From contig SUZN01000002.1 of NCBI GenBank assembly GCA_015059905.1, positions 417,152-481,151 on the forward strand: DNA of 64,000 nucleotides, given 5' to 3'. This document shows, one piece after another, positions 41,591 through 51,459 of the stretch; position 1 is the stretch's first letter; each line of letters starts with the position of its first letter. This stretch comes from Rikenellaceae bacterium (lineage in GTDB: Bacteria; Bacteroidota; Bacteroidia; Bacteroidales; Rikenellaceae). The translations under genes were made by a program, and so were the position numbers. The notes beneath the pieces were generated by a model. The model saw only the letters and a program-made list of their open reading frames with translations. It had not been told where the DNA came from and made no database searches.

Positions 41591-43132
41591 ATGATTAATA
41601 CGACATTAAAAAGAGTTCTTTTGGGGATACTGGTAATACAACCGTTTATGATTTCAGCGCAGCAACTTCCCACGCTTGAGTCGCAGGGTCAAGGGGCGTG
41701 GCGCACAACGGAAGGCGTGGCGCATCTGACGCTTGATGATGCGATATTTACGGCGCAGAATCAATCCATTGCGGCGATGACGGCGAAATATACCTTCCTA
41801 TCATCCTACTGGTCGTATCGTTCCCACAAGGCGAGCCTTCTGCCATCGCTGAATCTCACGGGCAATCTGTTGAGCTTCGACCGTTCGTTGAGCCTTATTC
41901 AGGACTACGATACGGGCGATTTGCGCTATTTCGAGAACTACAATATGCAGAACCAGATTGGCTTGTCGTTGCGCCAGAACATCGCGCTCACGGGTGGTAC
42001 TTTGAGCGTCTATTCCTCGCTTAACCGATTAGACCAATTTGGCTCTATTGATCGTAAATCCTACTACTCGCAGCCCATCACACTCTCTTATACCCAACCC
42101 TTGTTTGCCTACAACTCGCTGAAGTGGGCAAAGAAGATTGAGCCCAAGGAGTACGAACTCGCCAAGCGTCACTACATCGAGGCGATGGAGGATGTTACGG
42201 CGCGCGCAGTGAGTTACTTCTTCTCGTTGGCATTGAGTGAGGCTAACCACCGCAAGGCGCAGAAGAATTATGAGAACACTAAGTCGCTTTATGCCATCGC
42301 CGAGCAGCGACTGAAGATTGGTTCTATCTCGAAGGATGAGTTGTTGCAACTGGAGTTGAGGATGCTCAACGATAGCCTTTCAATCAACAATACGGCTCTC
42401 TCGCTTCGTGAGCAGCAGATGCGCCTGACATCGTTCCTGCGTCTGAAGGAGAACACTACTGTCGAGCCAATAATCAACGAGGAGATACCTGTTATCGCGC
42501 TTGATTATGAGATGGTTTTGTCGAAAGCTCTCTCCAACTCATCGTTTGAGTTAGAGAACGAGATTTCATTGCTCAACGCCGAGGCGAGCATTGCACAGGC
42601 AAAGGCTAATCGTGGCGCGTCGGCTTCGTTTAATGCTCGTTTTGGTTTGTCCCAGACCGCCAGTGAATTGGGTGCGGCGTATGCCAATCTGCTTGACCAG
42701 GAGGTTGTGGGTCTGCAGTTCTCCGTCCCTATCTTCGACTGGGGAATGGGCAAGGGTCGCGTGAAGATGGCAAAGGCTCGTGCCGAGATGACTCGCAGTC
42801 AGATTGAGCAGGCGGAGATAGATTATCGCCACGAGGTTTATACATTGTTGGAGCAGTTCACCAACCAGCGCAACCAGTGCGAGGTGTCGCGCCGTGCGCA
42901 GGCAATTGCCCTCGACCGCTATGCGATAGCGATGGATAACTTCCGCCGTGGCACACTATCCGTGACGGAGATGAACACCGCCCAGAGTGAGAAGGACTCT
43001 GCCGAGCAGACTTACATATCGTCGCTTGCCACATTCTGGAACTACTATTACCAACTGCGCCGCTTGACCCTCTACGATTTTATGACCAAGATTGATATCG
43101 AGGCGGAGTTTGAAAGGATTATTAAGGAGTAA
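41591..43132 (+). CDS. TolC-family outer membrane factor
   Basis: The 513-residue protein has a signal peptide (VLLGILVIQPFMISAQQ). It then carries the two-domain helical repeats of outer membrane efflux proteins: LTLDDAIFTAQNQSIAAMTAKYTFLSSYW, RAVSYFFSLALSEANHRKAQKNYENTKSLY, RLKIGSISKDELLQLELRM in the first half and VVGLQFSVPIFDWGMGKGRVK, FRRGTLSVTEMNTAQSEKDSAEQTYISSLATFW in the second. It would form the exit channel of the RND pump encoded next (adaptor 13 bases downstream). The base composition is clearly GC-richer than the peptide genes on both sides. Confidence 0.93.
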   Translation: MINTTLKRVLLGILVIQPFMISAQQLPTLESQGQGAWRTTEGVAHLTLDDAIFTAQNQSIAAMTAKYTFLSSYWSYRSHKASLLPSLNLTGNLLSFDRSLSLIQDYDTGDLRYFENYNMQNQIGLSLRQNIALTGGTLSVYSSLNRLDQFGSIDRKSYYSQPITLSYTQPLFAYNSLKWAKKIEPKEYELAKRHYIEAMEDVTARAVSYFFSLALSEANHRKAQKNYENTKSLYAIAEQRLKIGSISKDELLQLELRMLNDSLSINNTALSLREQQMRLTSFLRLKENTTVEPIINEEIPVIALDYEMVLSKALSNSSFELENEISLLNAEASIAQAKANRGASASFNARFGLSQTASELGAAYANLLDQEVVGLQFSVPIFDWGMGKGRVKMAKARAEMTRSQIEQAEIDYRHEVYTLLEQFTNQRNQCEVSRRAQAIALDRYAIAMDNFRRGTLSVTEMNTAQSEKDSAEQTYISSLATFWNYYYQLRRLTLYDFMTKIDIEAEFERIIKE

Positions 43133-43144
43133 AATCTTACAAAA

Positions 43145-44215
43145 ATGAAGAGATATATTTTACCGTTGCTCGCCATCGCCTTGGTGAGCTGCAAGCAGAC
43201 CGAAGAGAAGCAGACCGAGTCATCGGACGATGCCAAGATGGAGCATAGAATGGAGATAAACGAAGTGGAGGTTGATACGCTTTGCCTGCGCCCTTTTGAA
43301 CGAGAGTTGGTGAGCAATGGTCGCCTCACAGCACATCATCGCAGCAAGTTGAATTTTCAGTTGAGTGGCGTTGTCGCTTCGGTGAATGTCGCCAATGGTG
43401 GTCGCATTGCGGCGGGAGGTGCTATCGCAACGCTTGATAATAGCGAGCATAAGTTGGCATTGGAACGCGCTGAACTTGCGCTGAAGAAATCGCACTTGAG
43501 TTTTCTGGATGAGCTGGTAAAGCTCGGTTATAAGTTGGGCGACACTATCACGCCACCTGCCGATGCGGTGGAGTTGGCACGCATCCGTTCGGGATATGCC
43601 GATGCGAAGATGTCGCACGCCAGCGCAAAGAGAAATTACGACCTCTGCACCTTGCGCGCACCCTTTGCGGGTAAGATTGCTGATCTCAATCAGAAACCTT
43701 ATGAACGCACCTCGGGCGATTTCTGTACGCTGCTGGATGATAGCCGTTTGACTGTGAGATTTTCGGTGTTGGAGTCGGAGTATGGTTTTCTGAAGGTGGG
43801 TCAGAGTGTTAGCGTAAGCCCTTATGCCGACCTGCGCAAGGAGATTGCGGGCAAGATTACCGCCATAAACCCAACAATCAACGACAAGGGTCAGGTTGAG
43901 GTGGATGCCATTATTACAAATGATGGAACTCTCACCGATGGAATGAATGTCAAGGTCTTTGTGCGCCAGACGGTGGGCGATAGGATGGTGGTGAAGAAGA
44001 GTGCGGTGGTTATCCGCGATAATTTGGAGGTGCTGTTCCGCTACGAGAATGGCAAGGCTCTCTGGACCTATGTCCACACCTCGCTTGCCAACAGCCGCGA
44101 GTATGTTGTTGAGGCGAATGAGGAACGCGGTGCAACGCTTAACATCGGCGATGTGATTATCACCTCGGGTAACCTCAATCTTGCCGATGGCTCGGCGGTG
44201 AAAATCAAGGAGTAA
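43145..44215 (+). CDS. RND efflux periplasmic adaptor (HlyD/AcrA-type lipoprotein)
   Basis: The 356-residue protein has a lipobox (LLAIALVSCKQ). It has the AcrA-type core: SNGRLTAHHRSKLNFQLSGVVASVNVANGGRIAAGGAIATLDN (barrel-sandwich/lipoyl half), a helical hairpin (about 95-160), then LRAPFAGKIADLNQKPYERTSGD (second lipoyl half) and the beta-barrel with NPTINDKGQVEVDAIITNDG, GMNVKVFV. It joins the outer membrane factor upstream with the two RND pumps downstream. The operon spacing is short (13 and 18 bases). Confidence 0.93.
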   Translation: MKRYILPLLAIALVSCKQTEEKQTESSDDAKMEHRMEINEVEVDTLCLRPFERELVSNGRLTAHHRSKLNFQLSGVVASVNVANGGRIAAGGAIATLDNSEHKLALERAELALKKSHLSFLDELVKLGYKLGDTITPPADAVELARIRSGYADAKMSHASAKRNYDLCTLRAPFAGKIADLNQKPYERTSGDFCTLLDDSRLTVRFSVLESEYGFLKVGQSVSVSPYADLRKEIAGKITAINPTINDKGQVEVDAIITNDGTLTDGMNVKVFVRQTVGDRMVVKKSAVVIRDNLEVLFRYENGKALWTYVHTSLANSREYVVEANEERGATLNIGDVIITSGNLNLADGSAVKIKE

Positions 44216-44233
44216 CCATCAAAACCTTTTGTT

Positions 44234-47200
44234 ATGTTACGCAAACTACTTGACCGACCCATCGCCGTTACGATGGTTACGATAGTGCTCCTGATATTGG
44301 GCATTGTGAGTGTGCGGCAGTTACCCGTGTCGCTTGTGCCCGATGTTGATGCGCCATATATCACGGTGCAGACGCCCGCCCCAGGACTCTCTGCCCGACA
44401 GATAAACGAGACCCTGCTCACGCCCCTGCGCCAGCAACTTATTCAGGTGTCGCACCTTACCGATATACGCAGCGAGGCGCGCGATGGCAGCGGTACATTG
44501 CAGTTGAGCTTCGAGGAGGGCGAGGATATTGACTATATCTTCATCGAGGTGAACGAACGCATCGACCGCACCATCTCCTCACTGCCGCGCGATGTGGAAC
44601 GCCCCAAGGTGATTAAGGCAGGTGCCGCAGACATCCCCGCATTTTACATCAACCTGACGATGAAGCAGGAGAGTGAGGTGGCAGCATCGGATGAACTGCA
44701 CCCCGTGTCGGATGAGTTCTCGGAGTTGAGCCGCTTCGCCACGCAGGTCATCACCAAGCGCATTGAGCAGCTGCCCGAGGTTGCGATGGTCGATGTGAGT
44801 GGAACGGTTGCACCCGAGTTACTGGTTATTCCCGATGAGGCGAAACTGCGTCAGGCAGGGCTTACGATGGGCGATGTGGAGAGTGCCTTGCGCAGGATAG
44901 ATGTGTCGCTTGGTAACCTCACGATTCGTGATGGCGAGTATCAATACAATGTTAAGTTCCACACCGTTGCAGGCGGTAAGCGCGATATTGAGCAACTCTT
45001 TGTCAAGGTGCAGGGGCGTCTGTTCCGTCTCGGTGAGTTGGTCAAGGTCGTTGAGCATCCGCGCAAGCGTCAGGGGCTGGTGCACTCGGATGGCAAGAAC
45101 GCCATCACACTTGCGGTGGTGAAGCAGTCGGATGCGCGAATGTCGAAACTAAAATCTGCCCTCAATGGTCAGATGCGCCACTTCACCCGCGACTATCCTA
45201 CGATTGATTTCACCATTACGCGCGACCAGACTGAGTTGCTCGATTATTCTATCACAAACCTTGTGCAGAATATCATCGTGGGCGCGCTGCTTGCCTGCGT
45301 GATTATCCTGTTTTTTATGCGCGACCTGCGTTCACCTGTGCTGGTGATTGTGACAATTCCCGTGACGCTTGTAGTGTCACTTTTGGTCTTTTATGCGCTG
45401 GGCATATCAATCAATATCATCTCGTTGTCGGGTCTTATTCTGGGCACGGGTATGATGGTCGATAACTCCATCATCGTGGTGGATAATATCACGGCGCGCT
45501 GGATGCGTGGAGAAGGGTTGAAGGAGGCGGTTGTGAAGGGTACAAACGAGGTGGTGATGCCGATGCTGTCGTCAATCCTGACCACTTGTGCAGTATTTGT
45601 ACCTCTGATTTTTATCAACGGAATGGCAGGCGCGTTGTTCTACGATCAGGCAATGGCTGTGGCAATCACACTCTTTGTATCGTATGCTGCAGCAGTTGTC
45701 TTGCTGCCAGTATATTATCGTTGGATTTACCGCAATCAGCCATCGTTCAAACCCACCGCGTGGCTCGAGAGACTGTTCTCGTTTGATGGCGTGGTGAGCC
45801 GCTATGATGCTATGCTGAAGTGGTTGTTCCGCCGCCGAGCCATTATGTGGGGTGTCTATTTCGCTTCGATTGTGGGTCTTGTGGCGCTGTTCGTTGTGGT
45901 GGATAAGCAGCGACTGCCCGAGATGACATATAGTGATATGATTGTGAAGATTGATTGGAACGACCGTATCTCGGCGGAAGAGAATGCTCGCCGCTGTGAC
46001 GAGTTGGTTGCCTCGCTTGGCGCGAATATTTCGCAATCGACCATTATGGCGGGTGTCCAGCAGTTTATCCTCTCGCACACAGATGATCAAGGCGTTGCCG
46101 AGGCTACGATTTACCTCAAGTGTGCTTCGCCCGACGATGTTGAGCCTACGCAAGAGCAGATAACGAAATATTTGGCTGCGAAAGCCCCCGATGCGAGCCA
46201 TAAGTTTGGGGTGTCGGGCAATGTATTCGATATGATTTTCGCCGAGAAGCAGGCGAGACTCACAGCGCGTCTGCGTTCCACTACGGGGCGTGCTGCCGAT
46301 GCCGAGCATTTGCAAACATTGGTGGGTAAGATTCGCAATGCGTTACCCGACGAGCAGGTGGCGAGTGTTGTGATGCAGGAGGATATCCTATATGTGGCGC
46401 AACCCGAGCAGATGGCTCTCTATGGCGTGACCTATTCGGCTCTGCACTCTACGCTGAAGAACGCCTTGAACGAAAATACACTCTTTACCATCAATTCGGG
46501 AGATGAGTCGTTGCCCGTGGTGGTGGGAAACAACCTGCGTAACCTTGATGACCTGCTGGGCAGAACATTTATCAAGGCAAATGGTGCGGAGATACCTGTT
46601 GGTGTGTTTATGAAGCAGACCCGCACGCGTGACCTCAAGAGCATTGTAGCGGGTGCCGAGGGTGACTATTACCCTGTGAATATGAACCCCGATAGCAAGG
46701 ATATTCCACGCATTATGCAGACCATCCGCGAGGTTGTAGCCCAGGATGGACGATTCGAGGTGTCGTTCAGCGGTAGTTACTTCTCAAATCGCGATATGGT
46801 GTGGCAGTTGGTTGGCGTGCTGGTGGTGGCTTTGTTGCTACTCTTCTTTATCCTTGCAGCGCAGTTTGAATCGCTGGTGCAGCCGTGGATTATCCTCTCG
46901 GAGATTATCATTGACCTATGCTGCGCTATTTTGGTGCTGTGGGTGTTTGGGCAGACCCTTAACTTGATGTCGATGATTGGACTTATTGTGGTATGCGGTA
47001 TTGTGATTAATGACTCCATTCTGAAGATTGATACTATAAACACCCTTCGCCGCGAGGGCGTGGAGCTCAAGCGCGCCATTATGGTGGCGGGTCAGCGCCG
47101 ACTGAAGGCGATTATTATGACCTCACTTACGACCATTCTTGCCGTTGCGCCGTTCCTCGTAAGGGGTGATATGGGTTCTGATCTGCAATACCCTATGTCG

Positions 47201-47296
47201 CTGGCAATCATCAGCGGAATGGTCATCGGTACAGCCATTAGCGTTTTCTTCATTCCGCTTGCCTATTACGAAATATATAAACCCCGCAAGCGATGA
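44234..47296 (+). CDS. RND efflux pump subunit A
   Basis: A 1020-residue AcrB-type proton-driven transporter. It begins MLRKLLDRPIAVTMVTIVLLILGIVSVRQLPVSL (first membrane helix), has the charged relay GTGMMVDNSIIVVDNI (about 404-420) in helix four and the LLFFILAAQFESLVQPWIIL helix pattern near the end, with DSILKID in helix ten. It has the two large periplasmic loops of the family. Its stop overlaps the start of the next pump gene, so both form one complex or two alternatives. Substrate unknown; the setting suggests a secreted peptide or drug. Confidence 0.94.
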   Translation: MLRKLLDRPIAVTMVTIVLLILGIVSVRQLPVSLVPDVDAPYITVQTPAPGLSARQINETLLTPLRQQLIQVSHLTDIRSEARDGSGTLQLSFEEGEDIDYIFIEVNERIDRTISSLPRDVERPKVIKAGAADIPAFYINLTMKQESEVAASDELHPVSDEFSELSRFATQVITKRIEQLPEVAMVDVSGTVAPELLVIPDEAKLRQAGLTMGDVESALRRIDVSLGNLTIRDGEYQYNVKFHTVAGGKRDIEQLFVKVQGRLFRLGELVKVVEHPRKRQGLVHSDGKNAITLAVVKQSDARMSKLKSALNGQMRHFTRDYPTIDFTITRDQTELLDYSITNLVQNIIVGALLACVIILFFMRDLRSPVLVIVTIPVTLVVSLLVFYALGISINIISLSGLILGTGMMVDNSIIVVDNITARWMRGEGLKEAVVKGTNEVVMPMLSSILTTCAVFVPLIFINGMAGALFYDQAMAVAITLFVSYAAAVVLLPVYYRWIYRNQPSFKPTAWLERLFSFDGVVSRYDAMLKWLFRRRAIMWGVYFASIVGLVALFVVVDKQRLPEMTYSDMIVKIDWNDRISAEENARRCDELVASLGANISQSTIMAGVQQFILSHTDDQGVAEATIYLKCASPDDVEPTQEQITKYLAAKAPDASHKFGVSGNVFDMIFAEKQARLTARLRSTTGRAADAEHLQTLVGKIRNALPDEQVASVVMQEDILYVAQPEQMALYGVTYSALHSTLKNALNENTLFTINSGDESLPVVVGNNLRNLDDLLGRTFIKANGAEIPVGVFMKQTRTRDLKSIVAGAEGDYYPVNMNPDSKDIPRIMQTIREVVAQDGRFEVSFSGSYFSNRDMVWQLVGVLVVALLLLFFILAAQFESLVQPWIILSEIIIDLCCAILVLWVFGQTLNLMSMIGLIVVCGIVINDSILKIDTINTLRREGVELKRAIMVAGQRRLKAIIMTSLTTILAVAPFLVRGDMGSDLQYPMSLAIISGMVIGTAISVFFIPLAYYEIYKPRKR

Positions 47297-50200
47297 ATTC
47301 AGAGAAAAGATATAAGGGTTTGTCGCCCTTCTCAGTGTTGTTGGTAGCCGTTGCGGTCTCAATCATCGGCATCGCGCTGTTGCCTGCGCTAAATATCCAG
47401 CATCAGCCTACGGCAAAGGATAGGCATATCACCGTCTCGTTTGGTTGGGGCAGTGCTTCGTCGCGTCTGATGGAACAGATGGTTACCTCGCGTATCGAGG
47501 GTGCACTGATGGGTATTGATGGCAGCGAAAATGTGAGTTCCTATTCGGGTACTGGCAACGGCAGTGTGACAATCAACTTCCGCAAGGGTACTGATATGAC
47601 CGCCGCGCGCTTTGAGGTGGCGACGAAGATTCGCAATATCTACTCGAAACTACCCGAAGGTGTGAGTTATCCCTCAATATCTATGGCGGAGAGTGGCTCG
47701 CACGAGCAGACCGTGCTGACATACAGAATGAAGGCGGGCATCCCCTCGGAGCAGATATATGATTATGTGCAGGCGAATGTGGCGACACCTCTCTCCCGTC
47801 TGGATGGCGTGGGTAAGGTGAATGTGTCGGGAGCGACGCCCTACGAGTGGATTATCACCTTCGACCCCGAAGCGTTGGAGTCGGTGGGGCTGGCGGCGAC
47901 CGACCTCGCCTCGGCATTTAACACTCACTTCAGCCACAGCATCATTGGAATGACAACCATTGAGGGTGAGGACGGCGAGCCACGCAGCATTACTCTGAAA
48001 TTGCAGAATAGCGCAACCCTCGACTTTGAGAATATTCCCATCACGCGCTGCGAGGGTCGCATACTCTATCTGCGTGACTTCGCTACGATTAAGTGGCGCG
48101 AGGCGTTGCCCTCGTCATATTTTCGCATCAATGGACTGAATGTTGTAACCTTGAGTGTTACGGCGGAGGGTCACACCAACCTTCTGCGCGTGGCGGAGAG
48201 TGTGAGGGAGAAGATGGCTGAGTTGCAGGAGCAGTTTCCCAAAGAGATTACCGCCTCGCTGTCCTACGACGCCTCAATCCGCATCAAGGATGAGTTGCAG
48301 AAGATTTATAACCGCACGCTGTGGTGTGTGGCTATCCTGCTATTGTTTGTGCTGGTGGTGAGCCGCGATGTGCGCTACCTACTGATGATTATGGCGGCGC
48401 TGGTTATCAATATCCTGGTGGCAGTGGTATTCTATCACTTGTTCTCTCTTAATATCCACATCTATACCCTGGCGGGAATAACCGTGTCGCTGGGAATTAT
48501 CATTGATACGGCGATTATTATGGTCGATCATTACAGCTATTACCGCAACCGACAAGCGTTCCTTTCGATTCTCGGCGCGTTGCTTACGACCATCGGTGCA
48601 CTGGCGGTGATATGGCTCTTGCCCGAGGGACAGAGGTTGAGCCTGATGGACTTTGCGCTGGTGATAGTAATAAATCTGGTGGTGGCGATGATTGTGGCAT
48701 TGCTCTTTGTGCCTGCTATGCTGGAAATGTTCCCACTGAAGAATAGTATGACAACATCGTCGCGTCGTCATCGTCGCCGAATATCGAAACTTACAGCTCG
48801 CTATGAGAGTTTTATCCTTTGGGGACGCAGACACCGTTGGGTGTTTATTGTTCTGCTGGTGTGGGGCTTTGGTCTGCCAACATTCCTTTTGCCCGATAAG
48901 TATGAGCAGAAGGGCGATAAGGAGTTGCCGTTTTATAAGGAGTGGTACAACGCAGTGATTGGCAGTAAGTTTGTCAGCGAACATCGTGCTACATTGGATA
49001 TGATTTTCGGCACTTCGCTAAACCTCTTTAACAAAGAGATTAGCCGCTACAACTATTATCGTGACCCAGCCGAGAAGGTGCTGAATGTGAGTGCTGGTAT
49101 GCCCGAAGGTTGCACCGTACAGCAGCTCAACGACATCATCCGCCATATGGAGAACTACATCAGTCGTTTCGATGAGGTCGCCTCTTTTCACACCAATGTC
49201 TATTCCTATGACAATGCACAGATACAGATACGCTTCAAGCGAGAGTGGGAAAACACTGCCTTCCCATCGCAACTTAAGCAGGAGTTAATCTCCGCCGCGA
49301 CCAACTTCGGTGGTGCTACATGGCGTGTATGGGGTGTAGATGATACGCATTTTAACAACAATGTGACAAGCTCCTATCGTTCAAATATCATACGTCTGTT
49401 TGGCTATAACTACGATCAGCTTTCGATGTATGCCGACCAACTTTTGGACTCGCTGAAAACCAACCGCCGTGTGGTAGAACCCGAAATTATGGATGGTAAT
49501 GCGTGGTCATTACCTAAAACGGAGTTCCATATCCGCTACAACGATGAGCAGATTGCTGTTGCTGGCTTGAACATTTATGATTACTACAGAATGCTCAACA
49601 CTCAACTCTACAAAAGCAATTTAACAAGTGTATTTACAGGCGACGAGATGCAGCGCGTTGTGATGGAGTCGGCTGGGCGTGAACGCTTCGACCGCTGGCA
49701 TTTGGAGAATGCGTTGGTGGATATCAACTCTACACAAACCAAACTTTCGGAGGTGGGTTCAATCGAGAAACGCCGCACTGGTATCTCCATTCGTCGTTCA
49801 CGCCAATCTTACGAGATGTCGGTGGGTTTCGATTTTGTTGGCTCGTATGAGTTGAGCAATCGCCTGATACGCAAAACGGTGGAGAGCCTCAATAACGACA
49901 TCCTGCCACTTGGCTTCCGCGCCGACTCACCATCATATAATTGGAACAGAGGCGAGAAGAAGACGCAGGTGAAACTTATCCTGCTGATTGTGGCGATAAT
50001 CTACACGATGTGCGCCATCATTTTCGAGTCGCTGCGTAAGCCGCTGGTGATTATTATGATGATTCCCGTGTCGTTCATTGGCGTATTCCTCACCTTCGGT
50101 CTGTCGGGCTTCCGCTTCGATCAAGGAGGTTTTGCAGCGTTTGTGTTGCTGTGCGGTATTGTGGTAAATGCGGGTATCTATATCATCAACGAGTACAACG

Positions 50201-50451
50201 CCTGCAAGACAACATCATCGCAGCGTGGCACTCGCCTCTACCTCAAAGCATTTAACCATAAGATTATCCCAATCTTGCTGACCATCATCTCCACCATCCT
50301 GGGACTTATCCCATTCCTTTACGATGGACCTGAGGAGGTCTTTTGGTTTGCCTTTGCCATCGCCGCCATCAGTGGTACAGCATTCTCGATTATCGCCCTG
50401 CTAGTCTATATGCCGATATTTATGCCGCTGGGAAAAACCTCAAAAAAGTGA
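47293..50451 (+). CDS. RND efflux pump subunit B (divergent)
   Basis: A second 1052-residue AcrB-type transporter, starting with the ATGA overlap of the first. Helix one is FSVLLVAVAVSIIGIALLPAL, and helix four has GIIIDTAIIMVDHYSYY with Asp at about 400 and 407 instead of the usual DD pair. The end of the protein has FVLLCGIVVNAGIYIINEYNA, lacking an acidic residue expected in helix ten. It is less similar to AcrB than its neighbour. One adaptor serves two pumps, resembling heteromeric pumps such as MdtBC. It would work with the first pump rather than alone. Confidence 0.9.
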   Translation: MNSEKRYKGLSPFSVLLVAVAVSIIGIALLPALNIQHQPTAKDRHITVSFGWGSASSRLMEQMVTSRIEGALMGIDGSENVSSYSGTGNGSVTINFRKGTDMTAARFEVATKIRNIYSKLPEGVSYPSISMAESGSHEQTVLTYRMKAGIPSEQIYDYVQANVATPLSRLDGVGKVNVSGATPYEWIITFDPEALESVGLAATDLASAFNTHFSHSIIGMTTIEGEDGEPRSITLKLQNSATLDFENIPITRCEGRILYLRDFATIKWREALPSSYFRINGLNVVTLSVTAEGHTNLLRVAESVREKMAELQEQFPKEITASLSYDASIRIKDELQKIYNRTLWCVAILLLFVLVVSRDVRYLLMIMAALVINILVAVVFYHLFSLNIHIYTLAGITVSLGIIIDTAIIMVDHYSYYRNRQAFLSILGALLTTIGALAVIWLLPEGQRLSLMDFALVIVINLVVAMIVALLFVPAMLEMFPLKNSMTTSSRRHRRRISKLTARYESFILWGRRHRWVFIVLLVWGFGLPTFLLPDKYEQKGDKELPFYKEWYNAVIGSKFVSEHRATLDMIFGTSLNLFNKEISRYNYYRDPAEKVLNVSAGMPEGCTVQQLNDIIRHMENYISRFDEVASFHTNVYSYDNAQIQIRFKREWENTAFPSQLKQELISAATNFGGATWRVWGVDDTHFNNNVTSSYRSNIIRLFGYNYDQLSMYADQLLDSLKTNRRVVEPEIMDGNAWSLPKTEFHIRYNDEQIAVAGLNIYDYYRMLNTQLYKSNLTSVFTGDEMQRVVMESAGRERFDRWHLENALVDINSTQTKLSEVGSIEKRRTGISIRRSRQSYEMSVGFDFVGSYELSNRLIRKTVESLNNDILPLGFRADSPSYNWNRGEKKTQVKLILLIVAIIYTMCAIIFESLRKPLVIIMMIPVSFIGVFLTFGLSGFRFDQGGFAAFVLLCGIVVNAGIYIINEYNACKTTSSQRGTRLYLKAFNHKIIPILLTIISTILGLIPFLYDGPEEVFWFAFAIAAISGTAFSIIALLVYMPIFMPLGKTSKK

Positions 50452-50575
50452 CAAATTTCTATGCATTGAAATTTGATTAGACAAATTGGACGAAAGATAA
50501 AAAGTTTATTTTCCAACATATTGACATTTAGATTGTTATCAAATATATGATATAATTGAGAAATACCTTGATATA

Positions 50576-50606
50576 TTGTAAATATATAATAATGAAATTA
50601 ATTTTG
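50576..50606 (+). promoter_or_regulatory. Promoter of the second half of the peptide locus
   Basis: TTG at 50576-50578 and TAATTTTG at 50599-50606 with a 20-base spacer, 58 bases before the ATG of precursor 3. It restarts transcription after the RND operon. Confidence 0.6.
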
Positions 50607-50664
50607 TTATGAGATGAATGGAGTATTTCCCTTCAAATTATTTATAACTAAAAACATTAAATTT

Positions 50665-50958
50665 ATGAAAAAGTATTTCTTTATGGCAGTTGCGACACTT
50701 GTTGTGTCAGCTGCTACGATTGTTGGCGTGAAAGTTTACAATTATTATTCAATGCCCGAGTTGATGAAGGCTAATTTGGAGGCCTTGAGTCAAAACGAAG
50801 TTATAGGTTATATAATGTGCTATGACAAATATGATACTCCATCGTGGTGGATTGATGATTATCTCGCACGTGTATGCCAAGATCCAGACGGTAATATATG
50901 CGTATTGTATGAAGGACATGATTTCGACAATGAAAAAAATTTGTGCCGCATTAATTAA
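50665..50958 (+). CDS. NVEALA-type secreted peptide precursor 3
   Basis: The 97-residue protein is chosen from ATG 50665, because MKKYFFMAVATLVVSAATIVG repeats the leader of the other two precursors; the frame open to 50614 adds unrelated residues. MPELMKANLEALSQNE at about 30-45 is the NVEALA-like motif. The C-terminus is again unique, with four Cys (IMCYD, ARVCQD, NICVL, NLCRIN). The leader has more differences than copies 1 and 2 have from each other, so this one is an older relative. It leads the second gene set. Confidence 0.82.
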   Translation: MKKYFFMAVATLVVSAATIVGVKVYNYYSMPELMKANLEALSQNEVIGYIMCYDKYDTPSWWIDDYLARVCQDPDGNICVLYEGHDFDNEKNLCRIN

Positions 50959-50962
50959 AAGT

Positions 50963-51454
50963 ATGAAACATCTGTTAATAATTATAATTTCATTTTGTCT
51001 TATCTCTTGTCAACCAGGAGATAAGACAAAATTTATCACAATTGATAATGAGTGGTTTACCTGCGAACTCGTAGATTGGGAGCGTTCATCGAGAAGGGCC
51101 GATGGTGATATTTTTCAGATTTCGCGCGAGTGGGATCGATTTGCGCCCGATGGCATTCATGCAACTATTTCGATTAGCTATTTCGAAAAATCGCAGATCA
51201 ATAAAGGTATTGGCGAATTCATCAAGAAATTGAAGCCGCAACCCATCGAAACACCAGTAGAGAATCTGAAATATCATTACATCTACGAAATCACAGATGC
51301 TTTGGAGCCGATGATGTTTGAAAATTGGATTTTTGTCACCGAAGATTGTGCAATAGAAGTTAGCTACTTGTATAGAAGAGATGAAGACCCGAAAATCATA
51401 GATAAGAATCGTGAAATAGCAAAAAGGACCGTAAACACCCTTAAAATCAAATAA
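50963..51454 (+). CDS. Hypothetical lipoprotein of the peptide locus
   Basis: A 163-residue protein starting at ATG 50963, four bases after precursor 3. It has a lipobox (LLIIIISFCLISCQ), followed by a beta-type domain with DNEWFTCELVDWERSSRRADG, HATISISYFEKSQINKGIGEF and LEPMMFENWIFVTEDCAIEVSYLYRR. No family name comes to mind. It is placed exactly where a partner of the precursor could be (between precursor and propeller), which is not the case in the other two sets. A longer frame to 50822 overlaps precursor 3 and is rejected. Confidence 0.6.
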   Translation: MKHLLIIIISFCLISCQPGDKTKFITIDNEWFTCELVDWERSSRRADGDIFQISREWDRFAPDGIHATISISYFEKSQINKGIGEFIKKLKPQPIETPVENLKYHYIYEITDALEPMMFENWIFVTEDCAIEVSYLYRRDEDPKIIDKNREIAKRTVNTLKIK

Positions 51455-51459
51455 CCTCT

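Noticed and set aside
43220..44077. A 285-codon minus-strand frame opposite the RND adaptor
   Set aside because: The adaptor on the plus strand has lipobox and family motifs; the antisense frame is a shadow.
45572..46315. A 247-codon minus-strand frame inside RND pump A
   Set aside because: Shadow of a conserved transporter gene, no independent start signals.
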